Assembly: GCA_003491635.1 (NCBI GenBank)
Contig: DNCG01000109.1
Coordinates: 1-9,292, forward strand
Reading direction: 5' to 3'
DNA from: Actinomycetota bacterium
GTDB lineage: Bacteria > Actinomycetota > Aquicultoria > Subteraquimicrobiales > UBA9087
Length of the DNA stretch: 9,292 nt
How positions within the stretch are numbered: the stretch's first letter is position 1; each line of letters begins with the position of its first letter. Position numbers and translations under genes: made by a program. Below, one piece after another: positions 1-7,262 of this stretch. Below the pieces are notes generated by a model. The model worked only from the letters and a program-made list of their open reading frames with translations. It did not search any database and was not told the origin of the DNA.

Positions 1-227
1 TCACAAAAGGAATAGAAGGGGACGTTTTTGACCATGACCATCTCGTCGTGTTTCTCCCCGGCCACCTTGCGAACGATCTTCGTTGGATCGATAAAAAGAC
101 CCTGAAAGACCTCCTCGTACATGTCCGCGAGCCGGGCTGGTGTTCCCTTGAGCCCCTCGCGCTGGAGGTCTTCTCCTATCCCTTCGAGTATTAATCTGAC
201 ACCCCGTTCGATCTTCTTCTTATCCAC
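1..227 (-). CDS. folE: GTP cyclohydrolase I, N-terminal part (cut by window edge)
   Basis: The first 75 codons of a FolE-type GTP cyclohydrolase I, which converts GTP to dihydroneopterin triphosphate at the head of pterin/folate synthesis in the cytoplasm. The translation begins VDKKKIERGVRLILEGIGED and continues with a GLKGTPARLADMYEE segment and then EMVMVKNVPFYSFC. These match the family's N-terminal helix, the conserved GTPxR motif and the strand leading into the CEHH zinc/active-site motif. The last complete codon is the zinc-ligand Cys, and the next codon starts GA, as expected for Glu. The chosen start is GTG at 227, with GGGAG a few bases upstream. The frame is open a little further upstream, but the family normally begins near this point. 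The remainder, including the catalytic His residues, is off the window. It lies 211 bp downstream of cooC on the same strand. Confidence 0.9.
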   Translation of the reverse strand, partial: MDKKKIERGVRLILEGIGEDLQREGLKGTPARLADMYEEVFQGLFIDPTKIVRKVAGEKHDEMVMVKNVPFYSFC

Positions 228-438
228 TCTCTCCCACTTACTGGTCGCCAGCTATCAGCTCCCAGCCGCCAGCTACCAGTCTTCGGTTGATAGCCCAGCC
301 TTACCGGCCTCGATAGCATATAGTTTATGGCCCGCTCCCCCGCCGATGGCGAGGTCGCTCGATGGCTAATGCTACAACCATCAACTATCCAACTATAAGC
401 TATCAGCCATCTGCCATCAGCGACTTTACCCTATACCT
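228..438. other. Repeat-rich intergenic region between cooC and folE
   Basis: No credible gene is visible here. The stretch is built largely of short degenerate motifs related to GCTATCAGC, GCCATCAGC, CAACTATC and AGCTGGC, seen especially at 241-290 and 380-420. Inside it, TAGCAT at 314-319 and ATGCTA at 369-374 are perfectly complementary and enclose a CGCC-GAT-GGCG mini-hairpin at 341-351, so part of it could fold as a leader of folE. I match no known riboswitch class, and no T-tract follows a strong stem, so I do not call a terminator. Confidence 0.5.
399..420. repeat. Short 7-bp tandem array (GCCATCT type)
   Basis: Seven-base units GCTATCA, GCCATCT and GCCATCA follow one another from 399 to 419, just downstream of the cooC stop. 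The same unit recurs at 5705-5735 (opposite orientation) and 7345-7379. Confidence 0.6.
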
Positions 439-1221
439 TTATTTGACTGCTTTCTCAAGCTCCATGCGTATCTCGTCAACTTGTCTTACGAAATTCTCGT
501 CGACCTCGTAGGACGATTCTCCATGGAGATCGGCCTGGCGAACCTTCATGTTCTCCCTCACCGAACCGAGATAGGGGATGTCAGGCAGGCTTTTCTCAAG
601 ATAATTCGCTTCGGTCTCGTTCCTGACCTTGTTCCCCACCAGAAAAATCCGTTTGATTCCGATGTCTCCAGCCAGCCTCCTTATGGATCTGGCCGTCTGA
701 ATGCTCCCCTGCCCGGGTTCGACCACGACGATGAGCGCATCCACCGCCTCGGCCGTTCCCCTGCCAAGGTGTTCGATGCCGGCCTCCATATCCATGACCA
801 CAACTTCGCCCCTCTCAACCAAAAGATGCCTCATTAGATTCCGCAAGAGGGCGCTTTCCGGACAGATACAGCCAGCTCCTCCCCGCTCAACCGCCCCCAT
901 CACGATGAGCTTAACACCATGAGACTCGACGGAGAACCTATCTGGGATATCATCCACCCTGGGGTTCAACTTGAAGAAGCCCCCAAAGACGCCCGGTTTC
1001 GCCCCTGTTCGCTCCTCGACCAAGCTCTTCATGGCCGATAGAGGAACTATTCTACCTGCTACCGCCTCGGGTAAGCCCAAAGCGGAAGCCAGATTAGCGT
1101 CGGGATCGGCGTCCACCGCCAGCACCTTATATCCCTTGTCCGCATAAAGACGGGCTAAAACCGCCGCGATGGTGGTCTTGCCCACTCCACCCTTGCCGCT
1201 GATGGCGATCTTCACCCTCAC
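439..1221 (-). CDS. cooC: CooC-type Ni-insertion ATPase for CODH/ACS
   Basis: A 260-residue P-loop ATPase of the MinD/SIMIBI class. The deviant Walker A motif GKGGVGKTT is at residues 9-17 with signature Lys10, DADPDANLA follows at 37-45, and the Walker B-like strand VVVMDMEAGIEH (140-151) carries Asp144. A Cys-X-Cys pair (Cys118, Cys120 in GCICPE) matches the metal-binding and dimer-interface CxC of CooC proteins, which separates it from MinD, ParA and NifH. The family uses ATP to deliver nickel to carbon monoxide dehydrogenase; an ACS-directed relative (AcsF) exists, and the sequence alone does not separate the two. It lies 70 bp downstream of thyX in a cluster containing acsB and acsC, which supports a role in CODH/ACS maturation. 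The start is GTG at 1221; another in-frame GTG two codons later (1215) cannot be excluded. Confidence 0.9.
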   Translation of the reverse strand: MRVKIAISGKGGVGKTTIAAVLARLYADKGYKVLAVDADPDANLASALGLPEAVAGRIVPLSAMKSLVEERTGAKPGVFGGFFKLNPRVDDIPDRFSVESHGVKLIVMGAVERGGAGCICPESALLRNLMRHLLVERGEVVVMDMEAGIEHLGRGTAEAVDALIVVVEPGQGSIQTARSIRRLAGDIGIKRIFLVGNKVRNETEANYLEKSLPDIPYLGSVRENMKVRQADLHGESSYEVDENFVRQVDEIRMELEKAVK

Positions 1222-1291
1222 CTCACCTGAATTCCCTCAAGAAATCACGAAGCCCCGCATGAGTTGAACCAACAAACCAGAAGGTGATCCT

Positions 1292-2014
1292 CTAACTTGG
1301 CTTTCTCGTTTTCACCAGTCCGCAGCTCATCTTCCCCTCGGGACAATAGCCCAAGATCTTGTCGTCGCATTTGGGCACCATGTAGGCGGCTATGGTGGGA
1401 GCAACAACAGCCACTTCCTTCTTCACGGCCTCGAAAAGGCGTCGAATTTCCCATTGAGCGCGCAGGCAGAGTCTTACGTTGCTCGCGTGGATCAATTCTC
1501 GCGCATTCATGCTCACCACGATCTTCGTCTCGGCGGCGTTTGGGAGCACGAATCGGGCATCTTCCTGAGCCTGTTCTCGGTCACGTCCCTTGGCCAACAA
1601 CCGCTCCACGTAAAATTCGTATCTTTGGACAAACCTTCGCATATCCTCAATGAAACTGGCCTTAAGCTCATCGTCCTTGGCTATCTCGGGGGGAATGATG
1701 TAACCGAAATCGCTGGCGCTCACATATCGCTGCGACTGCTGACTGTAGGAAGCGATGCGATGGCGAACGAGTTGATGACTACAGGCCCTGGAGATTCCCT
1801 CTATGGCAAAGGTGAAATTGGCATGTTCAAGGGGACTGTGGTGACCCCCGGCCAATAGTAGCTTGAGGAGTTTCTTTTTCTCCTCATCCGACATTTTTTC
1901 CCTTAGCTGTGGAACACCAACCGGGGAATAACAGAGCCTTCCCGCCAAGGCTATCGTCTCCTCCGGATTTGGAGTATAGTTTATGAGCACTACACGAAGC
2001 CGCTCTTCGGGCAT
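1292..2014 (-). CDS. thyX: Flavin-dependent thymidylate synthase ThyX
   Basis: A 240-residue ThyX, which makes dTMP from dUMP using methylene-THF as carbon donor and reduced FAD as hydride source, releasing THF rather than dihydrofolate. The diagnostic RHR-x7-S motif is intact as RHRIASYSQQS (residues 84-94), followed by QRY. Upstream is HHSPLEH (58-64), and the C-terminal half has ARFVLPNAAET and NARELIHASNVRLCLRAQWEI, which form the FAD/dUMP site. The C-terminal tail KCDDKILGYCPEGKMSCG, with three Cys, is a common extension in anaerobe ThyX proteins. I start at ATG 2014 because GGAGGAAG lies five bases upstream at 2017-2024. A TTG at 2047 would add 11 unconserved residues and lacks such support. 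It sits 36 bp after metF, so two enzymes using methylene-THF are neighbours. Confidence 0.95.
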   Translation of the reverse strand: MPEERLRVVLINYTPNPEETIALAGRLCYSPVGVPQLREKMSDEEKKKLLKLLLAGGHHSPLEHANFTFAIEGISRACSHQLVRHRIASYSQQSQRYVSASDFGYIIPPEIAKDDELKASFIEDMRRFVQRYEFYVERLLAKGRDREQAQEDARFVLPNAAETKIVVSMNARELIHASNVRLCLRAQWEIRRLFEAVKKEVAVVAPTIAAYMVPKCDDKILGYCPEGKMSCGLVKTRKPS

Positions 2015-2016
2015 AA

Positions 2017-2024
2017 CTTCCTCC
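2017..2024 (-). promoter_or_regulatory. Ribosome binding site deciding the thyX start
   Basis: On the minus strand this reads GGAGGAAG, two bases before the ATG at 2014; the GGAGG core ends five bases upstream. It favours this ATG over the in-frame TTG at 2047 and GTG at 2026. Confidence 0.75.
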
Positions 2025-2050
2025 ACGTCGTGTTTGTCAGGAGGCAAAGA

Positions 2051-2980
2051 TCAGGCAATCTTGGGACGGGGCAAGAGTCCCGCCCTCTCCACAATCTCAG
2101 GCACGCTGGTTTCCCACTCTATGGCCATTATGTGGACACCAGAAATACCCTGGATCTTCCTGACCCGATTTATTATCTCCACACAGATTTTGATCCCTTC
2201 CTCTTTTGGATTCTCCGCCTTACCTATCCTCTCGATGAGTGCATCGGGTACATCCAAACCGGGGACATGGTGTTTCATATACTTGGCCATGCCCACGGAC
2301 TTCAATGGCGAGACCCCGGCTAATATATAGACCTTGTGATCTAGGCCCAACTGGCGCACCCTTTCCATCCACTGAGAGAATTTATCCACATTGTACACGA
2401 TTTGGGTTTGGATGAAATCGGCGCCGGCGGCGACCTTTTTGGCGAGCCTCAAGGCTCTATATTCAAAGGGATCGGCGAAGGGGTTTTCAACCGCTCCGAT
2501 GAAGAAACGCGGCTCTATATCCATCTCCTCACCGCATTGAAATTTTTTCTCGTCCCTCATATCCTTGACCATCTTCAGGAGCTGAATGGAATCCAAATCA
2601 AAAACATTTTTTGAACTCGGATGATTGCCAAACTTCTGATGGTCTCCGGTGAGGCAGAGTAAATTCCTAATCCCAAGAGCGGCTGCGCCCAGCAGGTCAC
2701 TCTGGATAGCGATCCGATTGCGGTCACGACAGGTCATCTGAATAATCGGCTCCAGCCCCATCTGAACGAGAATGCAACCCGCGGCAATGGAAGACACCCT
2801 CACGATGGCCGTCTGGCAGTCAGTGATGTTCACCGCGTCGGCTACGTCTTTAAGAATGTTTGCTTTCTTCCGAATTACGTCTGCATCTGCGCTTTTGGGA
2901 GGACCGAGTTCAGCGGTGACTACAAATTTGCCCTCTTGGAGAAGTCGTTCTAAATTACTTCCGGACTTCATGAGCTTCAT
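2051..2980 (-). CDS. metF: Methylenetetrahydrofolate reductase, MetF subunit
   Basis: A 309-residue MetF-type TIM-barrel flavoprotein that reduces 5,10-methylene-THF to 5-methyl-THF, the last folate step of the methyl branch. Visible family signatures are FVVTAELGPPKSAD near the N-terminus with the conserved Glu24, TCRDRNR (83-89), LLCLTGDH (108-114) with the folate-binding Asp113, ADFIQTQIVYN (188-197), and GVHIMAIEWE (281-290) near the C-terminus. Its length is normal for the bacterial catalytic domain. Its ATG overlaps the metV stop in an ATGA junction (2977-2980), so the two are probably translationally coupled. The pair resembles the MetV-MetF enzymes of acetogens, in which MetV brings extra metal centres and electrons may arrive by a route other than NADH. 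A second Met at codon 4 is a possible alternative start. Confidence 0.95.
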   Translation of the reverse strand: MKLMKSGSNLERLLQEGKFVVTAELGPPKSADADVIRKKANILKDVADAVNITDCQTAIVRVSSIAAGCILVQMGLEPIIQMTCRDRNRIAIQSDLLGAAALGIRNLLCLTGDHQKFGNHPSSKNVFDLDSIQLLKMVKDMRDEKKFQCGEEMDIEPRFFIGAVENPFADPFEYRALRLAKKVAAGADFIQTQIVYNVDKFSQWMERVRQLGLDHKVYILAGVSPLKSVGMAKYMKHHVPGLDVPDALIERIGKAENPKEEGIKICVEIINRVRKIQGISGVHIMAIEWETSVPEIVERAGLLPRPKIA

Positions 2981-3645
2981 AGCTTAAGATCCTCTCTGAC
3001 AATTTTTCTTACTCCCCCATCTCTAGCCTTTGACCAATCTTTGGCTGGACGAATTTCCTCTAAAGCACCTAACCGCCCCCTATCTTTAAAGCGGTGATAA
3101 ATAAGCTCCCAAGCGCAGGGAGTCTCAGGAGAGACTTCGCACTTGCCATCCTGAGAACCGCCACAAGGTCCATTGAGCAGATTTTTGGCGCAGCGAGCGA
3201 TTGGGCAGATTCCACCCGTTTTATCCAGGATGCACTCGCCACAAGCAGCACAGGTCTCTGCCCAGACACCCGCCTCTAGAGGCATCCCCATAAATGAAGT
3301 GTTAAGGCCGGGGAAAATCGGTGTTTCAGGGAATTTCTCAGCCAATGCCTGGACTCCAATTCCGCAGGCTATAGAAACAACCGCCTCACACTTTTCGACC
3401 TGCTCCTTTAAAGATTCGATGAATTCCCACTCACATTGTTTTTCGACTGCACCCTCAGTAATTTCCTTCTTATCACCAGCAATCTTGGCTGTCATCCTAA
3501 GTGCACTCGCCAGAATTTTTACTTCTCTTTCTCCACCAGCAAAGCAAACAGCCACACAGCCATTGCACCCTAACACTAGGATTTTTTCATAGTCCGCGAT
3601 CATCTCCCTTATTTCATCAACAGGCTTTTGTTCCCCAACAATCAT
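2977..3645 (-). CDS. metV: MetV, Fe-S/zinc subunit of methylene-THF reductase
   Basis: A 222-residue Cys-rich protein of the MetV family, the partner of MetF in acetogens. An N-terminal CNGCVAVC motif (27-34) is followed by further Cys at 71, 86 and 94. A C-terminal Cys cluster with the family's characteristic pattern then begins TCAACGECILDK (131-142), continues GGICPIARC (144-152), and ends NGPCGGSQDGKC (158-169) with Cys177. The family is reported to bind zinc and [4Fe-4S] clusters and is thought to pass electrons to the MetF flavin; which Cys bind which metal is not decidable here. It starts at ATG 3645, 22 bp after the fusion oxidoreductase, and overlaps metF by 4 bp. That order (oxidoreductase, metV, metF) suggests a three-subunit complex. 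Its base composition looks more A/T-rich than acsC or cooC. Confidence 0.92.
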   Translation of the reverse strand: MIVGEQKPVDEIREMIADYEKILVLGCNGCVAVCFAGGEREVKILASALRMTAKIAGDKKEITEGAVEKQCEWEFIESLKEQVEKCEAVVSIACGIGVQALAEKFPETPIFPGLNTSFMGMPLEAGVWAETCAACGECILDKTGGICPIARCAKNLLNGPCGGSQDGKCEVSPETPCAWELIYHRFKDRGRLGALEEIRPAKDWSKARDGGVRKIVREDLKL

Positions 3646-3667
3646 CTCTCACACCCACCTTAATTTT

Positions 3668-5737
3668 TCATCCCTTGAGGCGCGCAACCATTTCCTTGGC
3701 TACTTTTAATAGCTCTTCGCCAAAGGGCGTAGATAGACTAAATATCTCCAGACGGTTTGGGTCTAACCCCACATCATTCAGGATCTTTTTTGCATATTCT
3801 ACCCTTTTAGCCACCCATCTGCTTCCCTGTGGATGGCGACAATCCTCCTCAGCACAGCTGACTACAAATACTCCATTAGCACCTAACTCAACTGGCTTGA
3901 GTAGGCAAACTATATCTAACCTTCCAGGGCAAAAAATACTGATTACTTCAACGCTTTCTGGAAGAGAAACTTCAATTGCGCTTTCTTCGCTCTTAGAGCC
4001 AAGATAATTACATATAAAGCCAAGGGTGACTGGTTCACTCTGAGCGCCTCTAATTTTCAATTTTTCTCCTATTAAGGCGAGTATCTCCTCGGAGCTGAAC
4101 TGTTTCATAAAGATAGCCGCAGCTGGACAACTGGGAGCGCAAATCCCACATGATTGACATTGATCAACTCTTATCCCAGCAAAAGCTCCTTCCTCAACAA
4201 CTGGTACACCATAAGGGCAGATGCGCATACAAGTAAGACAAGAGGCGCATTTTTCTTTAATATCTTCTGCTCCAACTGTGCAGCTTAAACATCTCTGTGC
4301 TTCCCTAACGGCCATAGTTTCTGAAAAACCTAGTTCAAACTGGTCAAAATTCCTAAGCCTTTCCTTCACGGCAACTGTAGGCATCTTCTGCCTTTCTTGC
4401 CTCCTAATCTTCTCAATAATTTCTGGGACAAGATCACCTGCAGCTATCATTTCTTCCTTAGCCTCTTCAGATAAAGCACCTCCACTCAAATAATTATCTA
4501 TGGCTGCCGCCGCTTGGTGTCCGCTGGCAATTGCTTCTATAGCTGAGCCAGGCCCGGTTACAACTTCACCACAGGCAAAAATGCCAGGCTCTGTCATCAT
4601 AAAGGTCGACTTATCCCAGACAAGCTGCCCCTTTTCATCTAAACCTATGCCGGTATCTTTTAAGAATGAGAGGTTAGCTTCCTGGCCGATAGCAAGAATG
4701 ACAGTATCTGCTTCGATAACATACTCCGAACCCTCGATTGGTTCTGGTCGCCGCCGCCCACTCTCATCTGGTTCTCCCAATCTCATCTTGATACATTCGA
4801 TGCTGGCTACCTTTCCATTTTTACCAATTACTTTGACCAGGGCGGTCAGGTACTGAAAGACTACTCCTTCATGCTCGGCTTCCTCAATCTCCCAGGACTT
4901 AGCTGGCATCTCCTCTCGCCCTCTCCGATAGACGATAGAGACCTTCTTTGAGCCAAGGCGAAGGCTTACTCGAGCCGAGTCGATGGCGACGTCACCGCCG
5001 CCAATAATGATAACCTCCTGGCCAACTTCCATTGGACGGTCAGAATTTATCGATTGCAAGAAGGGGAGCGCGGGGACAACACCTTGGAGGTCTGAACCAG
5101 GGATATTAAGAGCCTGACTTTTCTGAAGTCCAACGCTTATCAAAATCACATCAAAATCTTCCTTGAGGTTGTTAAGGTTGAGATCTTTTCCTATCTCTAC
5201 ACCAGTTTTAATCTCAACCCCCTGGGAGACTATCCAGTTGATATCCTCTTCGAGTACCTCTTTAGGCAGACGATATTTGGGGATGCTCGAGAATAACATC
5301 CCTCCCGGTTTTTCGAACTTCTCAAAGACTATGACTGAATAACCAAGCCTTACTAGGTCAAAAGCGGCTGTAAGCCCTGATGGTCCAGCACCGACAACCG
5401 CCACTTTCTTGGCTTTGGCCCTCCCAGCTTTAGCCTTCTTGGCCAGAAGCTCTGATTTTTGGTGATTCCCATATTCAGCAGCGAATCTTTTAAGAGAAGC
5501 AATAGAAATTGCCTGATCAACTTGGCCCCTTCGGCAGACGTCCTCGCAGGGATGTGGGCAAATTCGGCCACAGACAGAAGGAAAAGGATTTTTCTCCCTT
5601 ATAAGCTTTAGGGCATCGCCAGGTTTTCCTTGAGCAATAAGAGAAATATATCCCTGAACGTCGGCATGAACAGGACAAGCCACCTGGCAAGGAGAAGACA
5701 ATTCGGCTGATGGCTGAGGGCTGATGGCTGATGGCAA
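3668..5737 (-). CDS. GltD-like / 2[4Fe-4S] ferredoxin / MvhD-like fusion oxidoreductase
   Basis: A 689-residue fusion of three modules. Residues 1-110 form the Cys-rich GltD-type Fe-S domain: CQVACPV (Cys17, Cys21) and CGRICPHPCEDVC (Cys56-68). Residues 111-486 form a two-nucleotide disulfide-oxidoreductase fold, with FAD motif VAVVGAGPSG (112-121), NAD(P) motif IIIGGGDVAIDSA (243-255) and a second FAD segment GIFACGEV (385-392). Residues 497-537 hold two CxxCxxCxxxCP motifs. Residues 568-689 resemble MvhD, the small [2Fe-2S] electron-transfer subunit of hydrogenase/Hdr complexes, with Cys576, Cys603, Cys628 and Cys633. GltD/NfnB relatives oxidise NAD(P)H, so I infer NAD(P)H-to-MetV electron flow, perhaps with bifurcation, because metV and metF follow directly. 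The TTG start at 5737 is uncertain: residues 2-11 are encoded by a tandem repeat, and a TTG at 5701, directly before SSPCQVACP, is an alternative. No gene symbol is secure. Confidence 0.85.
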   Translation of the reverse strand: MPSAISPQPSAELSSPCQVACPVHADVQGYISLIAQGKPGDALKLIREKNPFPSVCGRICPHPCEDVCRRGQVDQAISIASLKRFAAEYGNHQKSELLAKKAKAGRAKAKKVAVVGAGPSGLTAAFDLVRLGYSVIVFEKFEKPGGMLFSSIPKYRLPKEVLEEDINWIVSQGVEIKTGVEIGKDLNLNNLKEDFDVILISVGLQKSQALNIPGSDLQGVVPALPFLQSINSDRPMEVGQEVIIIGGGDVAIDSARVSLRLGSKKVSIVYRRGREEMPAKSWEIEEAEHEGVVFQYLTALVKVIGKNGKVASIECIKMRLGEPDESGRRRPEPIEGSEYVIEADTVILAIGQEANLSFLKDTGIGLDEKGQLVWDKSTFMMTEPGIFACGEVVTGPGSAIEAIASGHQAAAAIDNYLSGGALSEEAKEEMIAAGDLVPEIIEKIRRQERQKMPTVAVKERLRNFDQFELGFSETMAVREAQRCLSCTVGAEDIKEKCASCLTCMRICPYGVPVVEEGAFAGIRVDQCQSCGICAPSCPAAAIFMKQFSSEEILALIGEKLKIRGAQSEPVTLGFICNYLGSKSEESAIEVSLPESVEVISIFCPGRLDIVCLLKPVELGANGVFVVSCAEEDCRHPQGSRWVAKRVEYAKKILNDVGLDPNRLEIFSLSTPFGEELLKVAKEMVARLKG
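5705..5735. repeat. 7-bp tandem array overlapping the start of the fusion oxidoreductase
   Basis: On the plus strand, GGCTGAT, GGCTGAG, GGCTGAT and GGCTGAT follow one another, plus a partial GGC. It is the same unit as at 399-420 and 7345-7379 but in the opposite orientation. If translation starts at TTG 5737, the array encodes the sequence PSAISPQPSA. If it starts at TTG 5701, the array is untranslated leader. Confidence 0.75.
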
Positions 5738-5866
5738 AATACTATCTTGCTCCCTTTAACTTTTCACTTTTCACTTTAACTTTCACTTTTTCACTGCCTT
5801 TAGGCGCTACACTTTTTGAGGAGGGGAATATCCAGCTTTGAGGCCCAACCTCAATTTTCCCATTCC
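5738..5866. other. Intergenic region between acsC and the fusion oxidoreductase
   Basis: A 129-bp gap. Next to acsC is a stem of TTGAGG (5838-5843) and CCTCAA (5849-5854) around a 5-base loop; it has no T-tract on the minus strand, so it is a poor terminator for acsC. Then comes a stretch of repeated CACTTTT-like units. AAAGGGAG lies about a dozen bases before the TTG at 5737 and is the only ribosome-binding candidate for the downstream gene. Confidence 0.5.
5755..5795. repeat. Degenerate CACTTTT simple repeat
   Basis: About five copies of a 6-8 base unit, variants of TTTCACTT and TTTAACTT, follow one another. On the minus strand the tract reads as purine-rich GTGAAAA units just upstream of the fusion gene. 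No function can be assigned. Confidence 0.65.
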
Positions 5867-7213
5867 TTAGGTGCTCCAGGCCTTCAAGGAGATTGGAAGA
5901 TCACTGGCCTCTCTGGGACCAATAACTATCTTCCAGTCCGGGAGCTCCTCTTCAAGCTCACCGCTGATCTGAGCCACAAATCCCGGAATCACCAGCTTAT
6001 GGTGTTTGACTTTATCGGCAATCCCACAGCGCTTGATGAAGGGCCCGATCTTCTCCGGAATGAACTTTCCCGCCGCCCAGGCGGTCAAGACCGAGAGACC
6101 CTCCACATCCATTATGCAGAGCCAGGCGGGAACCCTGCTCGCCTCCACCTCCGAGGAGACTATAAAGTAGGTCAAGGAGAAGTTCGTGGTAAGAAGAGTA
6201 GGTGAGTTCTCATCGGGTTTACCGATCTCATAGATCCCCTCCTTCACCGTGAGGGGGCGCTGAGGATCGGTGTAGATGTTCTGACGCAGGACGAGCAAGG
6301 GAAGCATCTTCCATGGCTCAAGATCGTTAAAGATAGTGATTCCAGCGTATTTCAGCACATGAACGCCGCCCAACATCGCCTCCATGAAATCATCCTCTCC
6401 CTCCAGGCAAGGGAAGGTAATGACCGGATAACCCAGGGGCCGAAACTTTTTCTTTAGAGCCGCTCGCCTGATCATGATGAGGTTTTTGAAGGTCTCCGCC
6501 GAGGAAGCGGAACCCGGATCCAGCACCAGGTCCTTGACACCAAGGGCGCTTACCTTTTCGGAGAGGGAAGCCAGAGCATCCAGGCCAGTTGGCTCACGAA
6601 CCACCAGGGGACAACCGTGCTCCTTCGCCAAAGCCACCATGACTTCGTAGTTATCCTTATCGGCAGCGTAGAGGAGGGGTCTGCCATCCGCGACCGCGGA
6701 TAAAGCGGCTTTCATCCTCTCAGGATCCTCCGTCATCAAAACCAAGGGCAATGGCGTCGCTCCCTTCACCTTCTCCACCACCTGAACAAATCTCCGGGCA
6801 TCCGAGGTGGATTTGACAGCAACGACGTTCGCCCGCAGAGTCTGGGCCACCCTCTCGAAGGAAAGTTTATTCGCCCGCTCGACCTTTGCCTCGATCTCAT
6901 CGTCCTTCAAGCCATCCTCGATCAGAACACCAAAGGCAGGGGGATTAACAAAAGTCTTTTCATGGCGGAACAGGACCGTCTCCTCTCCCACTTTGAAAGC
7001 GTAATCATCCTTGCCGACGGTGATACCGCGAATGGGGGGGGCCGCCGCCTCGGAAAGCTCTTCCTTCGCCTCCTCAGAGACATGAGGACAAGCATCGAGC
7101 TCGGCTTGGCCGGCCGCCAGTTTCATGGCAAAAGCCAGACAAGTGGGAATCCCGCACTCTCCGCAGTTCGTCTTGGGTAACTTCTTGTAAATGTCCAATC
7201 CGGTTAACGCCAC
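5867..7213 (-). CDS. acsC: Corrinoid iron-sulfur protein large subunit AcsC (CFeSP gamma)
   Basis: A 448-residue AcsC/CdhE. It carries the corrinoid that accepts the methyl group from methyl-THF and hands it to acetyl-CoA synthase. The N-terminus MALTGLDIYKKLPKTNCGEC leads into a [4Fe-4S] motif, Cys17, Cys20, Cys25 and Cys42 (CGECGIPTC, then DAC), used to reactivate oxidised corrinoid. A TIM-barrel-like central part follows, then a C-terminal corrinoid-binding region from about residue 315 containing SPTLLTTNFSLTYFIV and VEGLSVLTAW. The length is close to the roughly 446 residues of the Moorella protein. I start at GTG 7213 because GGAGGGAG stands five bases upstream; a GTG at 7228 would overlap that site. 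It follows acsB after 166 bp. The partner acsD and methyltransferase acsE are not in the window. Confidence 0.95.
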   Translation of the reverse strand: MALTGLDIYKKLPKTNCGECGIPTCLAFAMKLAAGQAELDACPHVSEEAKEELSEAAAPPIRGITVGKDDYAFKVGEETVLFRHEKTFVNPPAFGVLIEDGLKDDEIEAKVERANKLSFERVAQTLRANVVAVKSTSDARRFVQVVEKVKGATPLPLVLMTEDPERMKAALSAVADGRPLLYAADKDNYEVMVALAKEHGCPLVVREPTGLDALASLSEKVSALGVKDLVLDPGSASSAETFKNLIMIRRAALKKKFRPLGYPVITFPCLEGEDDFMEAMLGGVHVLKYAGITIFNDLEPWKMLPLLVLRQNIYTDPQRPLTVKEGIYEIGKPDENSPTLLTTNFSLTYFIVSSEVEASRVPAWLCIMDVEGLSVLTAWAAGKFIPEKIGPFIKRCGIADKVKHHKLVIPGFVAQISGELEEELPDWKIVIGPREASDLPISLKAWST

Positions 7214-7218
7214 TGAAT

Positions 7219-7226
7219 CTCCCTCC
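7219..7226 (-). promoter_or_regulatory. Ribosome binding site deciding the acsC start
   Basis: On the minus strand this reads GGAGGGAG, followed by ATTCA and then GTG at 7213. It supports the shorter start, which gives the typical MALTG N-terminus, over GTG 7228. Confidence 0.8.
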
Positions 7227-7262
7227 ACTCAGTTATTGGTTATTCGCAATTCGTTATAGATT

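Noticed and set aside
121..369. A plus-strand open frame over folE and the repeat region
   Set aside because: Its translation is low-complexity (Ser/Pro-rich) and lies antisense to a clear FolE N-terminus and simple repeats.
2015..2047. The longer ThyX start at TTG 2047
   Set aside because: The added residues are not family-like, and a strong ribosome binding site lies right before the ATG at 2014.
5838..5855. An intrinsic terminator after acsC
   Set aside because: The T-run follows the stem only on the plus strand, where there is no gene; the stem is just 6 bp.
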